Part shown: piece by piece, positions 35,314 through 44,661 of the stretch
Numbering within the stretch: position 1 is the first letter of the stretch
How the letters are laid out: every line of letters begins with the position of its first letter
Notes under the pieces: model-generated
Database searches by the model: none
What the model was told of the DNA's origin: nothing
Seen by the model: only the letters and a program-made list of their open reading frames with translations
Origin: Methylophaga sp. UBA3192
GTDB lineage: Bacteria > Pseudomonadota > Gammaproteobacteria > Nitrosococcales > Methylophagaceae
NCBI GenBank assembly: GCA_002363955.1
Contig: DEXE01000008.1
Coordinates: 62,001 to 126,000 of the forward strand
DNA length: 64,000 nucleotides
Direction of reading: 5' to 3'
Position numbers and translations under genes: made by a program

Positions 35314-37431
35314 ATGGATGATAAGAAAATTATTCGCGTTGGTGAAAACTGCTGGCGTTCCCGTAATGCCAATAGAGCAGCGCTACTGGTTGATGGCGAA
35401 AATTATTTTGGTGCCCTGCATACAGCAATTATGCAGGCTCAATATGCCGTTTATATTCTTGCCTGGGATATTGATAGTCGACTGAGGCTGGTTCGCGGTG
35501 AAAAACAAACCGATGCTCCCGCCGAGTTAGGCGATTTGATTAATGCCGTTTTAGAGCAAAAGCCAGAATTAAATTTCTATATCCTGAACTGGGATTGGGC
35601 GATGCTGTATACCTTGGAAAGAGAATGGCTGCCATTATTCCGGCCCGGCTGGAAAAAACAGGATCGTTTGCATTATCAGCTGGATGGGGAATGTCCTTTC
35701 GGTGGATCTCAGCATCAAAAAATCGTCGTAATCGATGACAAAATCGCCTTTTGTGGCGGCATAGATCCCGGTAAGCACCGTTGGGACAGCAGTGATCATG
35801 CGCCTGAGGATAAGCGCCGTATAGATCCAGATAATGTGGCCTATCCACCTTTTCATGATATGCAGATGTTAGTTGATGGTGAAGCTGCTAAAAGTCTTGC
35901 TGAATTGGCCCGGGAACGTTGGTTGAAAGCAACGGGGCAACAGTTAACCCAGCCACCTCATTATGTTGAGGATATCTGGCCTCACTATATCAGGCCGGAT
36001 TTTCAACAGGTCAATATTGCCATTTCACGTACTCAACCGGAATTTGAGGGGCAGCCGGAAATCACTGAAGTTGAAACCTTATATCTTGATGCTATCGCTG
36101 CCGCTGAAAAGCTTATCTATATCGAAAATCAATACTTTACCTCCTGGAAGGTCGCAGAGGTGTTGGCCCAGCGTTTAGCTGAAAGTGATGGGCCTGAAGT
36201 GGTGATAGTTTGTCCCAAAATGACAGGAGGATGGCTGGAGCAGCATACGATGGATGTGTTGCGTTCAAGAGTCAGCCGCAAACTTTGCGATGCCGATAAA
36301 CATGATCGTTTACGAATTTGCTACCCGCATCATGAAGCGTTGGGTGAAATGTACATAAGTCTGCATAGCAAAATGATGATCGTTGATGACTGCTTTTTAC
36401 GGATTGGCTCGGCGAATTTAAGCAACCGGTCTATGGGATTGGATAGTGAATGTGATTTGGCTATCGAAGCTGAAAATGCTGATCACATTCAGGCGATACG
36501 AGCATTCCGTCAGCGGCTGCTGAGTGAACATCTGCAGCTCGATGAAACTGAATTGGAAAGTTTACTTGCTGAACATAACTCACTGATTCAAGTGTTGGAT
36601 GCACGTAATCAATTTCCACGAACACTCCGCCAGCTAGATTGTGAGATAGATGAAAATATTGATGGTTTAACTCCTACGGCTGACTATATCGATCCTGAAC
36701 GACCGGTCGATTCGGTTGAAATGAGTCGGAAACTGGTGCCAATTGATGAACCGAAATCACCTAAAAAGCAGATTATCATCGCTGCATTGATTTTATTGGC
36801 TGTAGTTGCATTGACCGCATTATGGAAATGGACACCTTTAAATGAATGGTTAACGCCGGAAAACCTGAAACAGTTGATTAGCAGGTTAAACGACAATCCT
36901 TTTACCCCCGTCATTGTTATTACGGGTTTTGCTATAGCCGGATTGTTTGCGATTCCCCTGACCATACTGGTTGTGGCTGTTGCGATAAGTTTTGGCGCAT
37001 GGCCGGGGAGTATATACGCCATTCTGGGTTCAATGCTGAGTGCCATTCTGGGATATTTCGCTGGTGAGTGGCTGGGGCGTAGAAGTGTTTCTAAAATGGC
37101 CGGATCAAAATTAAACCGGCTGTCAAAACGGTTAGCCAATCATGGTGTGATGGCGATTATTACCGTGAGGATTATTCCGGTAGCACCTTTTACGGTGATT
37201 AACCTGGTAGCAGGTGCTTCGCATATCAAATTAAAAGACTTTATCTGGGGAACCCTGCTGGGCATGTTGCCGGGGATTTTAGCCATAACCGTTTTTGCGA
37301 ATTCACTGTTACGAGTTGTTCAACAGCCTGAACCTATAGAAATTATTATTTTTATAATGGTGGTTTTAGGGATTGGCAGCCTGATGTACGGTGTTAAAAG
37401 ATGGCTGAACAGAATTTCAACAGACTCGTGA
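35314..37431 (+). CDS. Phospholipase D family / VTT (DedA-like) membrane fusion protein
   Basis: A 705-residue two-part protein. The first 460 residues are a phospholipase D/cardiolipin-synthase-like enzyme with two HKD motifs (QHQKIVVIDD, His134; LHSKMMIVDD, His351). The last 230 residues are membrane-embedded and resemble the VTT/SNARE-associated (DedA/TVP38) domain, with the re-entrant-loop feature AISFGAWPGSIYAILGSMLSA and the VRIIPVAPFTVINLVAG segment. It would act on phospholipid head groups at the inner membrane and may also move lipids. The next gene overlaps it by 31 bases and encodes an EEP-family hydrolase, the same pairing as ybhO-ybhP in enteric bacteria. Confidence 0.9.
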   Translation: MDDKKIIRVGENCWRSRNANRAALLVDGENYFGALHTAIMQAQYAVYILAWDIDSRLRLVRGEKQTDAPAELGDLINAVLEQKPELNFYILNWDWAMLYTLEREWLPLFRPGWKKQDRLHYQLDGECPFGGSQHQKIVVIDDKIAFCGGIDPGKHRWDSSDHAPEDKRRIDPDNVAYPPFHDMQMLVDGEAAKSLAELARERWLKATGQQLTQPPHYVEDIWPHYIRPDFQQVNIAISRTQPEFEGQPEITEVETLYLDAIAAAEKLIYIENQYFTSWKVAEVLAQRLAESDGPEVVIVCPKMTGGWLEQHTMDVLRSRVSRKLCDADKHDRLRICYPHHEALGEMYISLHSKMMIVDDCFLRIGSANLSNRSMGLDSECDLAIEAENADHIQAIRAFRQRLLSEHLQLDETELESLLAEHNSLIQVLDARNQFPRTLRQLDCEIDENIDGLTPTADYIDPERPVDSVEMSRKLVPIDEPKSPKKQIIIAALILLAVVALTALWKWTPLNEWLTPENLKQLISRLNDNPFTPVIVITGFAIAGLFAIPLTILVVAVAISFGAWPGSIYAILGSMLSAILGYFAGEWLGRRSVSKMAGSKLNRLSKRLANHGVMAIITVRIIPVAPFTVINLVAGASHIKLKDFIWGTLLGMLPGILAITVFANSLLRVVQQPEPIEIIIFIMVVLGIGSLMYGVKRWLNRISTDS

Positions 37432-38135
37432 CGCAAGTAACACCCTCCAACACCCTCACGATTGCTACTTACAATATCCATGCCTGCATAGGATCTGATG
37501 GTCAATTTGATCCGGCACGCATAGCAGCCGTTTTACAAGAGTTGGATGCTGATATTATCGCTTTGCAGGAAGTTGAACACCATTCGATTGATGAGCTGGA
37601 CCTGCTGGAGTATCTGGCTTATCAGACTGGTCATGAAGCGCTTGCCGGTCCGACCCTGTTTCGGGAAACCCGCCACTATGGCAATGCCTTGCTGACAAGA
37701 CTGCCATTACGATCCTTTAAGCATATTGATTTAAGTTTTTCGGGTTGTGAGCCACGAGGTGCCATTGAGGCAACCTTTGATGTCGCCGGCTATGAATTAC
37801 AGGTTATCGCTACCCATTTAGGGTTGAAACCGGCGGAGCGTCGCTGGCAGGTCAAACAATTGCTGGAGATAAAATCACAGCAGGAAGCGGATATCAGTTG
37901 TTTATTAGGCGACGTCAATGAGTGGTTGTTGTGGGGAAGACCGTTGCGCTGGTTGCATCAACATTTCAGTGCTCAACCGCATTTGCCAACCTTCCCGGCA
38001 GGCTGGCCTGTTTTCGCACTGGATCGTATCTGGATTTCTCCCCAACGCTGTCAAATTAAACTATCTGTTCACAAAACGGCGTTAGCTCGACAGGCTTCAG
38101 ACCATTTGCCACTGGTAGTCAAAATGCGTTTTTGA
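37401..38135 (+). CDS. Endonuclease/exonuclease/phosphatase-family hydrolase (YbhP-like)
   Basis: A 244-residue metal-dependent hydrolase of the EEP fold. It has TIATYNIHAC, the metal-binding Glu in ALQEVEHHS, GNALLTRLPL, a GDVNEW motif and the terminal catalytic SDHLPLV. Members cut phosphodiester bonds in nucleic acids or lipid head groups. The tight coupling with the phospholipase D-like gene (31-base overlap) suggests a lipid or phosphodiester substrate rather than DNA (inference). Confidence 0.88.
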   Translation: MAEQNFNRLVTQVTPSNTLTIATYNIHACIGSDGQFDPARIAAVLQELDADIIALQEVEHHSIDELDLLEYLAYQTGHEALAGPTLFRETRHYGNALLTRLPLRSFKHIDLSFSGCEPRGAIEATFDVAGYELQVIATHLGLKPAERRWQVKQLLEIKSQQEADISCLLGDVNEWLLWGRPLRWLHQHFSAQPHLPTFPAGWPVFALDRIWISPQRCQIKLSVHKTALARQASDHLPLVVKMRF

Positions 38136-38160
38136 TTTGTTGCCTGATCAGACAACAGAT

Positions 38161-38195
38161 AATCAGGATGTTGATCCTGGGTTATTAATTTTTAT
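38161..38195 (+). terminator. Weak intrinsic terminator candidate
   Basis: CAGGAT, loop GTTG, ATCCTG gives a 6-bp core with imperfect flanks, followed by a T-rich stretch. It could end the PLD-EEP transcript ahead of the Tad locus. The pairing is modest. Confidence 0.35.
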
Positions 38196-38396
38196 TTATT
38201 TTTGCCTGAACAAACTTTACAAACAGTGTGAGAGACTTCACCTTATACGCATAACAGCATGTTTTCCCGTGTCCCATATAACATTTTCACAGTAATTTTT
38301 ATTGCAAAATACCTGGTGATGTAGCAACAATTGCCCAACGGACGTTAGCAGAATAAACATATTTGGTAGGTGTTTTTTCATTTTAAGGGAGCTCAA

Positions 38397-38591
38397 ATGA
38401 TGAATATGAAAATGGTAAAAAAAGCAGTTCAGGATTTTCTCAAAGACGAAGAGGGTGCCAGTGGTATTGAGTATGCGCTGGTAGCGGCTATGGTTGCAGT
38501 GGCATTGATTGCGTTTGTTGCACCTGTTCGGGATGCAATTGTTGGTGTGTTCACCGACATCCAGGGCGCTTTAGAAGACAGTACCGATTAA
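38397..38591 (+). CDS. flp: Flp/Fap-type major pilin
   Basis: A 64-residue type IVb prepilin. A short charged leader ends in DEEG, then the mature start ASGIEYALVAAMVAVALIAF has the required Glu at position 5 and a hydrophobic assembly helix. Prepilin peptidase TadV should cut after the Gly. The chain ends in a short acidic tail. AAGGGAG precedes the ATG pair. It is first in the Tad locus; its high-copy product is the pilus shaft subunit. About 260 bp upstream (38136-38396) hold no gene and presumably its promoter. Confidence 0.93.
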   Translation: MMNMKMVKKAVQDFLKDEEGASGIEYALVAAMVAVALIAFVAPVRDAIVGVFTDIQGALEDSTD

Positions 38592-38618
38592 AAGTACTTA
38601 GTTTTTCACGGAATCAAA

Positions 38619-39170
38619 GTGCTGTTTTCCCAGCCTCTTTTTACAGCCGGTTTGTTAACAATTTGGTGTCTGGCGTGTGCGTTTTATGATTTAACACAAC
38701 GTCGACTGCCCAATTTTCTGACTCTTGGCGTGCATATTCCTGCTTTGGCTATTTTGTTGATAGCCGGGCATGGTTTGCTGGGAGCCACAGCCATTTCATG
38801 CCTTTTGGCCTGGAGTGCTGCCCTTTTCCTGACATTACCGGCCTATGCCTTCCGTTGGCTTGGGGCAGGCGATGTAAAATTCCTGGCGTCAATAGGTCTG
38901 TTGACCGGGTTGAATTTTCTTTTAGTAAGCTATGCTATTGCCGGTTTGCTGTCAGGCATGATTGTTGTTGCATGGCTGTCGGCACAGCGGGTTTTGCCTT
39001 ATCTCAATCTGCAACTTGCATCCACAAAAATTCAGTTACCGGTATTGGCTCGGCCAACTGGAAAGGTTCTCCCTTTCGGTGCCATTCTTGCCGTCAGCGT
39101 TTTAATCACGCTTTGTATTCCAGCTTATGTTGACTTTATCCCTCTTAAAAGTTTAGGGGGCTTTTCATGA
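38619..39170 (+). CDS. tadV: Prepilin peptidase TadV/CpaA
   Basis: A 183-residue polytopic aspartyl protease (A24 family) that trims the Flp and pseudopilin leaders in the inner membrane. It shows the first catalytic aspartate region (FYDLTQRRLPNFLT) and the second in the GxGD motif (LGAGDVKFLA), with about five helices. It starts with GTG, weakly supported by ACGGA. It overlaps the TadE-like gene in an ATGA, marking translational coupling. Confidence 0.9.
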   Translation: MLFSQPLFTAGLLTIWCLACAFYDLTQRRLPNFLTLGVHIPALAILLIAGHGLLGATAISCLLAWSAALFLTLPAYAFRWLGAGDVKFLASIGLLTGLNFLLVSYAIAGLLSGMIVVAWLSAQRVLPYLNLQLASTKIQLPVLARPTGKVLPFGAILAVSVLITLCIPAYVDFIPLKSLGGFS

Positions 39171-39700
39171 CTCGTTCTGTTATATCACCTCTCTATCCAG
39201 ATGGCTTTACAAGTCTATTGGCACCCAAAAATTCTTTTTATAAGCAACGTGGTGCAGCAGCCATCGAAGCTGCATTAATGTTTGTCCTTTTTTTCTCCCT
39301 GTTTTATGCCATTGTCAGCTATTCCTTACCCCTGTTAATGGTGCAGGCGTTTAACCATGCCGCTGCTTCTGGCGCTCGTTCTGCCCTGGCTGTTGATCCC
39401 AATGCAGATGAGTTTGATGACATAACGCAATATATTGAGCAGGGAGTAAAACCAAGGGTACGAGAGGTGATTGCCGATACGTTGGATTGGTTACCACCCA
39501 CAGCCAAAACCACGGTTCTGGGCAATCAGAACAATAATGTTGTTGTTGAATTTAATGAAGCAACCGGTGTGTTGGCTGTGACGGTAGTGTATGCAGGCTA
39601 TCGTGATGCGCCGTTAATTCCAACCTTAAAACTCCCAGGGATGGGAGATGTACCCAGATTGCCAGCCAACTTGCAGGGAAGCGCTTCAGTCAGTTTGTGA
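39167..39700 (+). CDS. tadE: TadE-like minor pseudopilin
   Basis: A 177-residue protein with an N-terminal cytoplasmic stretch of about 28 residues, then RGAAAIEAALMFVLFFSLFYAIV. This is the prepilin-like processing site and single helix of the TadE family, followed by a periplasmic domain. TadE-type pseudopilins are processed by TadV and needed for pilus assembly. It is coupled to tadV by overlap. Confidence 0.88.
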   Translation: MTRSVISPLYPDGFTSLLAPKNSFYKQRGAAAIEAALMFVLFFSLFYAIVSYSLPLLMVQAFNHAAASGARSALAVDPNADEFDDITQYIEQGVKPRVREVIADTLDWLPPTAKTTVLGNQNNNVVVEFNEATGVLAVTVVYAGYRDAPLIPTLKLPGMGDVPRLPANLQGSASVSL

Positions 39701-39777
39701 GAATAAAAAAGAAAGAAAAAAATAAAGCAATCCGTTATGGACGGTGATACGGATTAAATAAATAACTGGAGTCAGAG

Positions 39778-40758
39778 ATGAGTAGTTCTGCCTTACGTAT
39801 TTTGGCAATTTTATTGGCTATCGGTGCAACGGTTTTAGGGTATATAGGATATCAAGCAAGTCAGGATACCCAGCCCCCGGAAAGCCGTATGGCCGAGTCC
39901 TCTGAAGCAGCTCCGATAAGCTACCCCATTGTTATCGCGGCAAGAGATATTGCTCCCGATCATAAAATCGTTGCGGAGGATATCAAGGTGACAATGGTAG
40001 ACAAGCAAGTAAAAGACAGTTTTAGCGAGCCACCACCACTTATCGGTCTAAGCAGCCGGATGACAATTGCTGCTGGCGAAATGCTGTTGCCGGAACATTT
40101 CCAGTCATTAAGTGCCGTCACGGCTAATCTTCATCCGGGTGAGAGGGCGGTGGCGGTGAAAGTAGATGAGGTCACGGGCGTTGGTGGCTACATCGAACCG
40201 GGTGACAAGGTGGATGTTTTACTGTTTCTGCCTGCCGGACAGGAAACGGATAAAAAAAGCTCTGCTCAACTATTGTTGCCTGCTCTGCGAGTAATTGCCT
40301 ATGGCAACCAGTTGGATGAGTTGGATCAACAGCAAATCCGGCAAAAGTCCCGGGCCTATCTTTCTGTTTCGGAAGACGGCGCACTAAGCGATCAGCTATC
40401 GGAAAGCCGTAAAACAGAAAATGATGGAAAATCCAGTGGGAAACAAAGTAAAACGGCAGTGTTAGCCGTTGATCAGGCTTTCGCATCAACATTGTTATTA
40501 GCCGAATCCACCGGCAGAATTCGGCTGGCATTAGTGGCTGACGAAGCAAATACTGAAAACAGACCTTCCCAATTATCTGCAAAAACCAATTATTTTATTT
40601 CTCTGGAGTCCCTGAAAGGTCCGGCAATTAAAACGGTTACTCCACCTGAAATAGTTACACCACCCCCCGTGAAATCGTCAACGCCAAAGGCAGCAGCGCA
40701 AGTGACTGTGCACCGGGGACTTCAGGAAACAGTGGTAAATGTCGGGCAGGAGAAATGA
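39778..40758 (+). CDS. cpaB: Flp pilus assembly protein CpaB/RcpC
   Basis: A 326-residue protein with one N-terminal membrane helix (about 6-25) and a periplasmic SAF-like domain (PIVIAARDIAPDHKIVAEDIKVTMV, then LHPGERAVAVKVDEVTGVGGYIEPGDKVDVLLF). It ends in a Pro-rich tail. It is thought to work with the secretin at the outer membrane. The reading frame ends two bases before the secretin start codon. Confidence 0.92.
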   Translation: MSSSALRILAILLAIGATVLGYIGYQASQDTQPPESRMAESSEAAPISYPIVIAARDIAPDHKIVAEDIKVTMVDKQVKDSFSEPPPLIGLSSRMTIAAGEMLLPEHFQSLSAVTANLHPGERAVAVKVDEVTGVGGYIEPGDKVDVLLFLPAGQETDKKSSAQLLLPALRVIAYGNQLDELDQQQIRQKSRAYLSVSEDGALSDQLSESRKTENDGKSSGKQSKTAVLAVDQAFASTLLLAESTGRIRLALVADEANTENRPSQLSAKTNYFISLESLKGPAIKTVTPPEIVTPPPVKSSTPKAAAQVTVHRGLQETVVNVGQEK

Positions 40759-40759
40759 T

Positions 40760-42142
40760 ATGAGTAAAAGCCAGCCTGGTATCAGAACCTTGTGGACATC
40801 TGCCAGACAACAATGTCCGATATCCTTCGGCGTTTTGCTATTCATGCTGATGAATACAGCTATTGCAGATAGTAAGCTCACACTGGAACAGGGGTTGCAG
40901 CAGAGTTTTCAGTCGACTCAGCCCGTCGGGCGGGTTGCTGTAGGCGATCCCACCATAGCGGATGTCTCGGTGATTACGGAATATGAAATACTGATAACAC
41001 CTCAACAGCCTGGCGTGACCAGTTTAACCATCTGGTCAAAAAACAATTCACCAAAACAGATGATTCAACTAACCGTGACGCCTGCAAAACAGTTGAAGCA
41101 GCATGGTCTGGATAAGCTGGAGGAACCAGATTTGCAGCTGGATGAAGTTGGTGAACAGCTGCAGTTACAGGGTGAGATAAATTCGCTTGATAATCATGCG
41201 GTAGCACGATCGGTTCTGGGGTTCGACACTGAAACGGGCATTGATAGCACGGTTTTTGATCAAGGATCGCAGGTGCAGATCGATATCAAAATCGTTGAGT
41301 TAAGTAAAAATCGATTACAGTCTGCCGGCTTCTTTTTTGGTAAAGGCAACCGAACTCCACGATCCATTTCCGCGCCGGGCAGCCCCTCCACTTTATCCCG
41401 TAACACCGCGGGTGGTCTGTCATTACTGGGTGATAATTTCGCCTTGAGTAACGATACCTTTAATCTGATCTACGGTCGTGCTTCTAATGGTTTGCTTGCG
41501 GCGATTTCTGTTTTAGAGGGTAATGGATTTGCTTACACATTGGCCGAACCCTCATTAGTCGCCATGAGTGGTCAAAGCGCCAACTTTCTTGCAGGTGGAG
41601 AGTTTCCAGTCCCGGTTCGGGGTTCAGGGCTGGATAACAGTGTGACCATTGAATATAAAGAGTTTGGGGTGAGGTTATCACTGACCCCTACTGTTCTGGA
41701 TCAGCAAAGAATTGCCTTAAAGGTTTCTCCGGAAGTCAGTGAGCTGGACTTTAATGCCGGTATCCAGACAGGTGGGGTGACAGTACCGGCATTGCGGGTG
41801 AGAAGGACGGATACGACGGTGGCGCTGGGTGATGGAGAGAGTTTTGTGATCAGTGGCCTTATCAGTCAGAACACCCTTGCCAATGTCGATAAAATGCCAT
41901 GGCTTGGCGATATCCCTATTATCGGTGCGTTCTTTCGATCCAATCAATTGGATCGAAGTGACAGAGAGTTGCTGATGATCGTCACACCGCATCTGGTAAA
42001 ACCATTGGCACGTAATGCTGCATTGCCAGAGTTGCCTGGTGAGAAATACCGTAATTACAATCCAGATTTTGCCGATTTTCTGTTTTTTGAAAAGGGAGAT
42101 TTTGTGAATCGACCACCCGTTTCTTCAGGTTTTTCGAAATAA
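40760..42142 (+). CDS. cpaC: Tad pilus outer-membrane secretin CpaC/RcpA
   Basis: A 460-residue secretin. It has a signal-like hydrophobic segment (FGVLLFMLMNTAIA), the pilus-secretin N-domain (RVAVGDPTIADVSVI, PGVTSLTIW), and the C-terminal secretin channel (VPALRVRRTDTTVALGDGESFVISGLI, WLGDIPIIGAFFR, ELLMIVTPHLV). It forms the pore through which the pilus leaves. GGAG seven bases upstream fixes the start at 40760. No BON domain is seen. Confidence 0.94.
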   Translation: MSKSQPGIRTLWTSARQQCPISFGVLLFMLMNTAIADSKLTLEQGLQQSFQSTQPVGRVAVGDPTIADVSVITEYEILITPQQPGVTSLTIWSKNNSPKQMIQLTVTPAKQLKQHGLDKLEEPDLQLDEVGEQLQLQGEINSLDNHAVARSVLGFDTETGIDSTVFDQGSQVQIDIKIVELSKNRLQSAGFFFGKGNRTPRSISAPGSPSTLSRNTAGGLSLLGDNFALSNDTFNLIYGRASNGLLAAISVLEGNGFAYTLAEPSLVAMSGQSANFLAGGEFPVPVRGSGLDNSVTIEYKEFGVRLSLTPTVLDQQRIALKVSPEVSELDFNAGIQTGGVTVPALRVRRTDTTVALGDGESFVISGLISQNTLANVDKMPWLGDIPIIGAFFRSNQLDRSDRELLMIVTPHLVKPLARNAALPELPGEKYRNYNPDFADFLFFEKGDFVNRPPVSSGFSK

Positions 42143-42143
42143 T

Positions 42144-43361
42144 ATGGCTAAATTACAGAAAAATTCTTTTATCGTCGTTCCGGATAATGACAGTCAGTTG
42201 AACTGGTTACAGGAAGTGCTGATTGACGAAGGGGAGGTTATCAAAACCGATGTTTCCTCTATCGACCGTGTCCGGCAATTACTGGATCTGACGGGATCGC
42301 AAGTCGTTTTTGTCGGTTTATCCGAAACCAATCTTCGTCAGAATATTGCCTTTATCGAAGATCTGGTGACATTTAAAACCATGTTGCTGGTCATTGCGGT
42401 GGCGGATCATCTGGATAATGAATTGGTGTTGAGTGCGATGCGAGCAGGTGCACGGGAATTCATCACTACCGGCACCCGGCATAATGAAGTTATGCGTCTG
42501 TTGAATCGCCTGCAACATCGTGCGCCGATTGCCCAGCATGCAACTGACAGGCGAGGCAAAGTGACGTCATTAGTCAGTGCCCGTCCTGGCTCGGATACCC
42601 CCATGCTGGCATTGCACCTGGCTTTAGCCATTCAGACTGAAGGACAAAACGAGAAGGTTTTATTACTGGATATGGGGACACCGGCATCCGATACGCTGAC
42701 CTATCTTGGCATTAATGCCCCCTACAGCTTTCTCGATGCAATACGCAGTTTACGGCGCCTGGACTCAACCCTTATTGACAGTGCGTTTGCCAAGCATGAG
42801 AGCGGTTTGAAGCTGTTGGCTTTACCCGAAGACCACACGGGTATTGGAGATGTCACTTCCGCTGATGTGTATGTCTTACTTGGTGTATTACAGCAGTATT
42901 TTACCCATATCATTATCAATCTGGGGGGCGTGCCCTATTCAGATTTCTTACATCTGCTGGTGAGTAACTCGAACACCACTCTGGCCTTGCTGGAGCAGAG
43001 TGTGCCCAGCTGTAAACAGAACATGCAGCTGATTCGTAAAATTTCCCAGGGCCAGATAGATATGGATTCGGTGAAGCTGGTCGTCGATCGATATTTACCG
43101 AATTTACCACCCGATGCAGAAAATCTGGCCAGGGGGTTGAACATTAATTTACTGACAACACTGCCATCTTCCGGGATGGCTCGCTTGAAAATGATGAATT
43201 CCGGAGAAAGTTTATTTGAATGTGCACCAAGAGATCCATACACCCAGGCAGTCAGAAAAATGGCCAAGAAGCTGACGATGGCTGAACAGGAAAGTAAGGA
43301 AAGCAATCAGTCCGGGTTGTGGCCACAGTTTAATGCCTGGATGAAGACAAAATTAGGATAA
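42144..43361 (+). CDS. tadZ: Tad pilus localisation ATPase-like protein TadZ/CpaE
   Basis: A 405-residue protein with an N-terminal receiver-like domain (about 8-120) lacking an obvious phospho-acceptor, and a C-terminal MinD/ParA-type domain. The P-loop is degenerate: LVSARPGSDTPML has no lysine where MinD-type proteins have it, so ATP hydrolysis is doubtful. TadZ proteins direct the apparatus to a site in the cell, often a pole. It starts one base after the secretin stop with no clear Shine-Dalgarno, suggesting coupling. Confidence 0.9.
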   Translation: MAKLQKNSFIVVPDNDSQLNWLQEVLIDEGEVIKTDVSSIDRVRQLLDLTGSQVVFVGLSETNLRQNIAFIEDLVTFKTMLLVIAVADHLDNELVLSAMRAGAREFITTGTRHNEVMRLLNRLQHRAPIAQHATDRRGKVTSLVSARPGSDTPMLALHLALAIQTEGQNEKVLLLDMGTPASDTLTYLGINAPYSFLDAIRSLRRLDSTLIDSAFAKHESGLKLLALPEDHTGIGDVTSADVYVLLGVLQQYFTHIIINLGGVPYSDFLHLLVSNSNTTLALLEQSVPSCKQNMQLIRKISQGQIDMDSVKLVVDRYLPNLPPDAENLARGLNINLLTTLPSSGMARLKMMNSGESLFECAPRDPYTQAVRKMAKKLTMAEQESKESNQSGLWPQFNAWMKTKLG

Positions 43362-43365
43362 CGCT

Positions 43366-44661
43366 ATGGCTTTTCAATATCCCCAGTACGATTTCAGTCT
43401 TAAAAATACCCAGACGTATCAGGATATCAAATATGCATTGCATCGCTACCTTATCGCCCAGGTAGAAGAGGATAAAATTCCGATTGTGGAGTGGTCGGAA
43501 GAACAATTAAACGACTATGTTTATGGGCATGTCACACAGTATGCAAATAAAAGCCAGATGGCCGTCAGTAGCCAGGACCTGGATGATCTGACTGAGGAAA
43601 TGGTCAATGAACTGGTGGGGTTTGGCCCATTACACAGTTTGCTGGAAGATGACAGCATCAGCGATATCATGGTCAATGGTGCTTACCATATCTTTTTTGA
43701 AAAACAGGGAAAAGTACAAAAGTCCTCATTACGGTTTATTGATGATGAACATGTTCTGCGAGTTATCCGCCGCATCATTGCCCCAATGGGACGGCGCCTG
43801 GATGAATCAAGTCCAATGGTCGATGCCCGCCTTCCGGATGGCAGCCGGATTAATGCGATTATTCCGCCATTGGCATTGGATGGTCCATGTGTTTCCATCC
43901 GCAAATTTCGTCGGGAAATGTTGCGTGAAACCGATATGCTGGTCTACGGCACGCTGAATCAGGAAATGCTGGATTTATTGATACTGGCAGTCAAAAGCCG
44001 TTGCAATATTATGGTTAGTGGTGGAACCGGTACCGGTAAAACCACACTGTTAAATACCTTGAGTCGCTTTATTGATCCAGCTCAGCGTATTGTCACCATT
44101 GAGGATGCGGCTGAGTTGCAATTGGGACATAACCATGTCGTTCGATTGGAAACCCGGCCACCTACCATTGAAGGGGATGGCGAAGTCAGGGCACGTGATC
44201 TGGTTCGTAATGCATTACGTATGCGACCGGATCGCATCATTTTGGGAGAGGTGCGTGGTGAAGAAGTGCTGGATGTTCTGCAAGCCATGAATACCGGTCA
44301 CGATGGTTCAATGAGCACGGTACATGCCAATAATCCGCGGGATGCATTGGTTCGGCTGGAAATGCTGGCCTCATTGGCTAACTTCAAAGGCGCACATGAT
44401 GTAATCCGGGAAATGATATCCAGTGCGGTTGATTTAATGGTGCATATTTCCAGATTTGCCGATGGAACCCGGCGCATTACCTCGATTGCTGAGATTACCG
44501 GGCATCGTGACGGGCAGTATTTGCTGAATGAACTGTTCAGCTATAACCACCCGTTAAACCGGCATGAAATCAACAATGTGCGGCCAGTGAATGAGAAATT
44601 CACCAGTGGTAACCAACACAGTAAAAACCATCGTCTCACTTCAGTGTCACCCGATTTCTAA
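43366..44661 (+). CDS. tadA: Tad pilus assembly ATPase TadA/CpaF
   Basis: A 431-residue secretion/pilus ATPase of the GspE-VirB11 family that powers pilus assembly. It shows an N-terminal domain, Walker A GGTGTGKTTL at about 220, the Asp box (TIEDAAELQL), a Walker B-type segment (RPDRIILGEVRGEE) and the His box (GHDGSMSTVHANNP). All catalytic motifs are intact. Its stop overlaps the tadB start by one base (TAATG). Confidence 0.95.
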   Translation: MAFQYPQYDFSLKNTQTYQDIKYALHRYLIAQVEEDKIPIVEWSEEQLNDYVYGHVTQYANKSQMAVSSQDLDDLTEEMVNELVGFGPLHSLLEDDSISDIMVNGAYHIFFEKQGKVQKSSLRFIDDEHVLRVIRRIIAPMGRRLDESSPMVDARLPDGSRINAIIPPLALDGPCVSIRKFRREMLRETDMLVYGTLNQEMLDLLILAVKSRCNIMVSGGTGTGKTTLLNTLSRFIDPAQRIVTIEDAAELQLGHNHVVRLETRPPTIEGDGEVRARDLVRNALRMRPDRIILGEVRGEEVLDVLQAMNTGHDGSMSTVHANNPRDALVRLEMLASLANFKGAHDVIREMISSAVDLMVHISRFADGTRRITSIAEITGHRDGQYLLNELFSYNHPLNRHEINNVRPVNEKFTSGNQHSKNHRLTSVSPDF

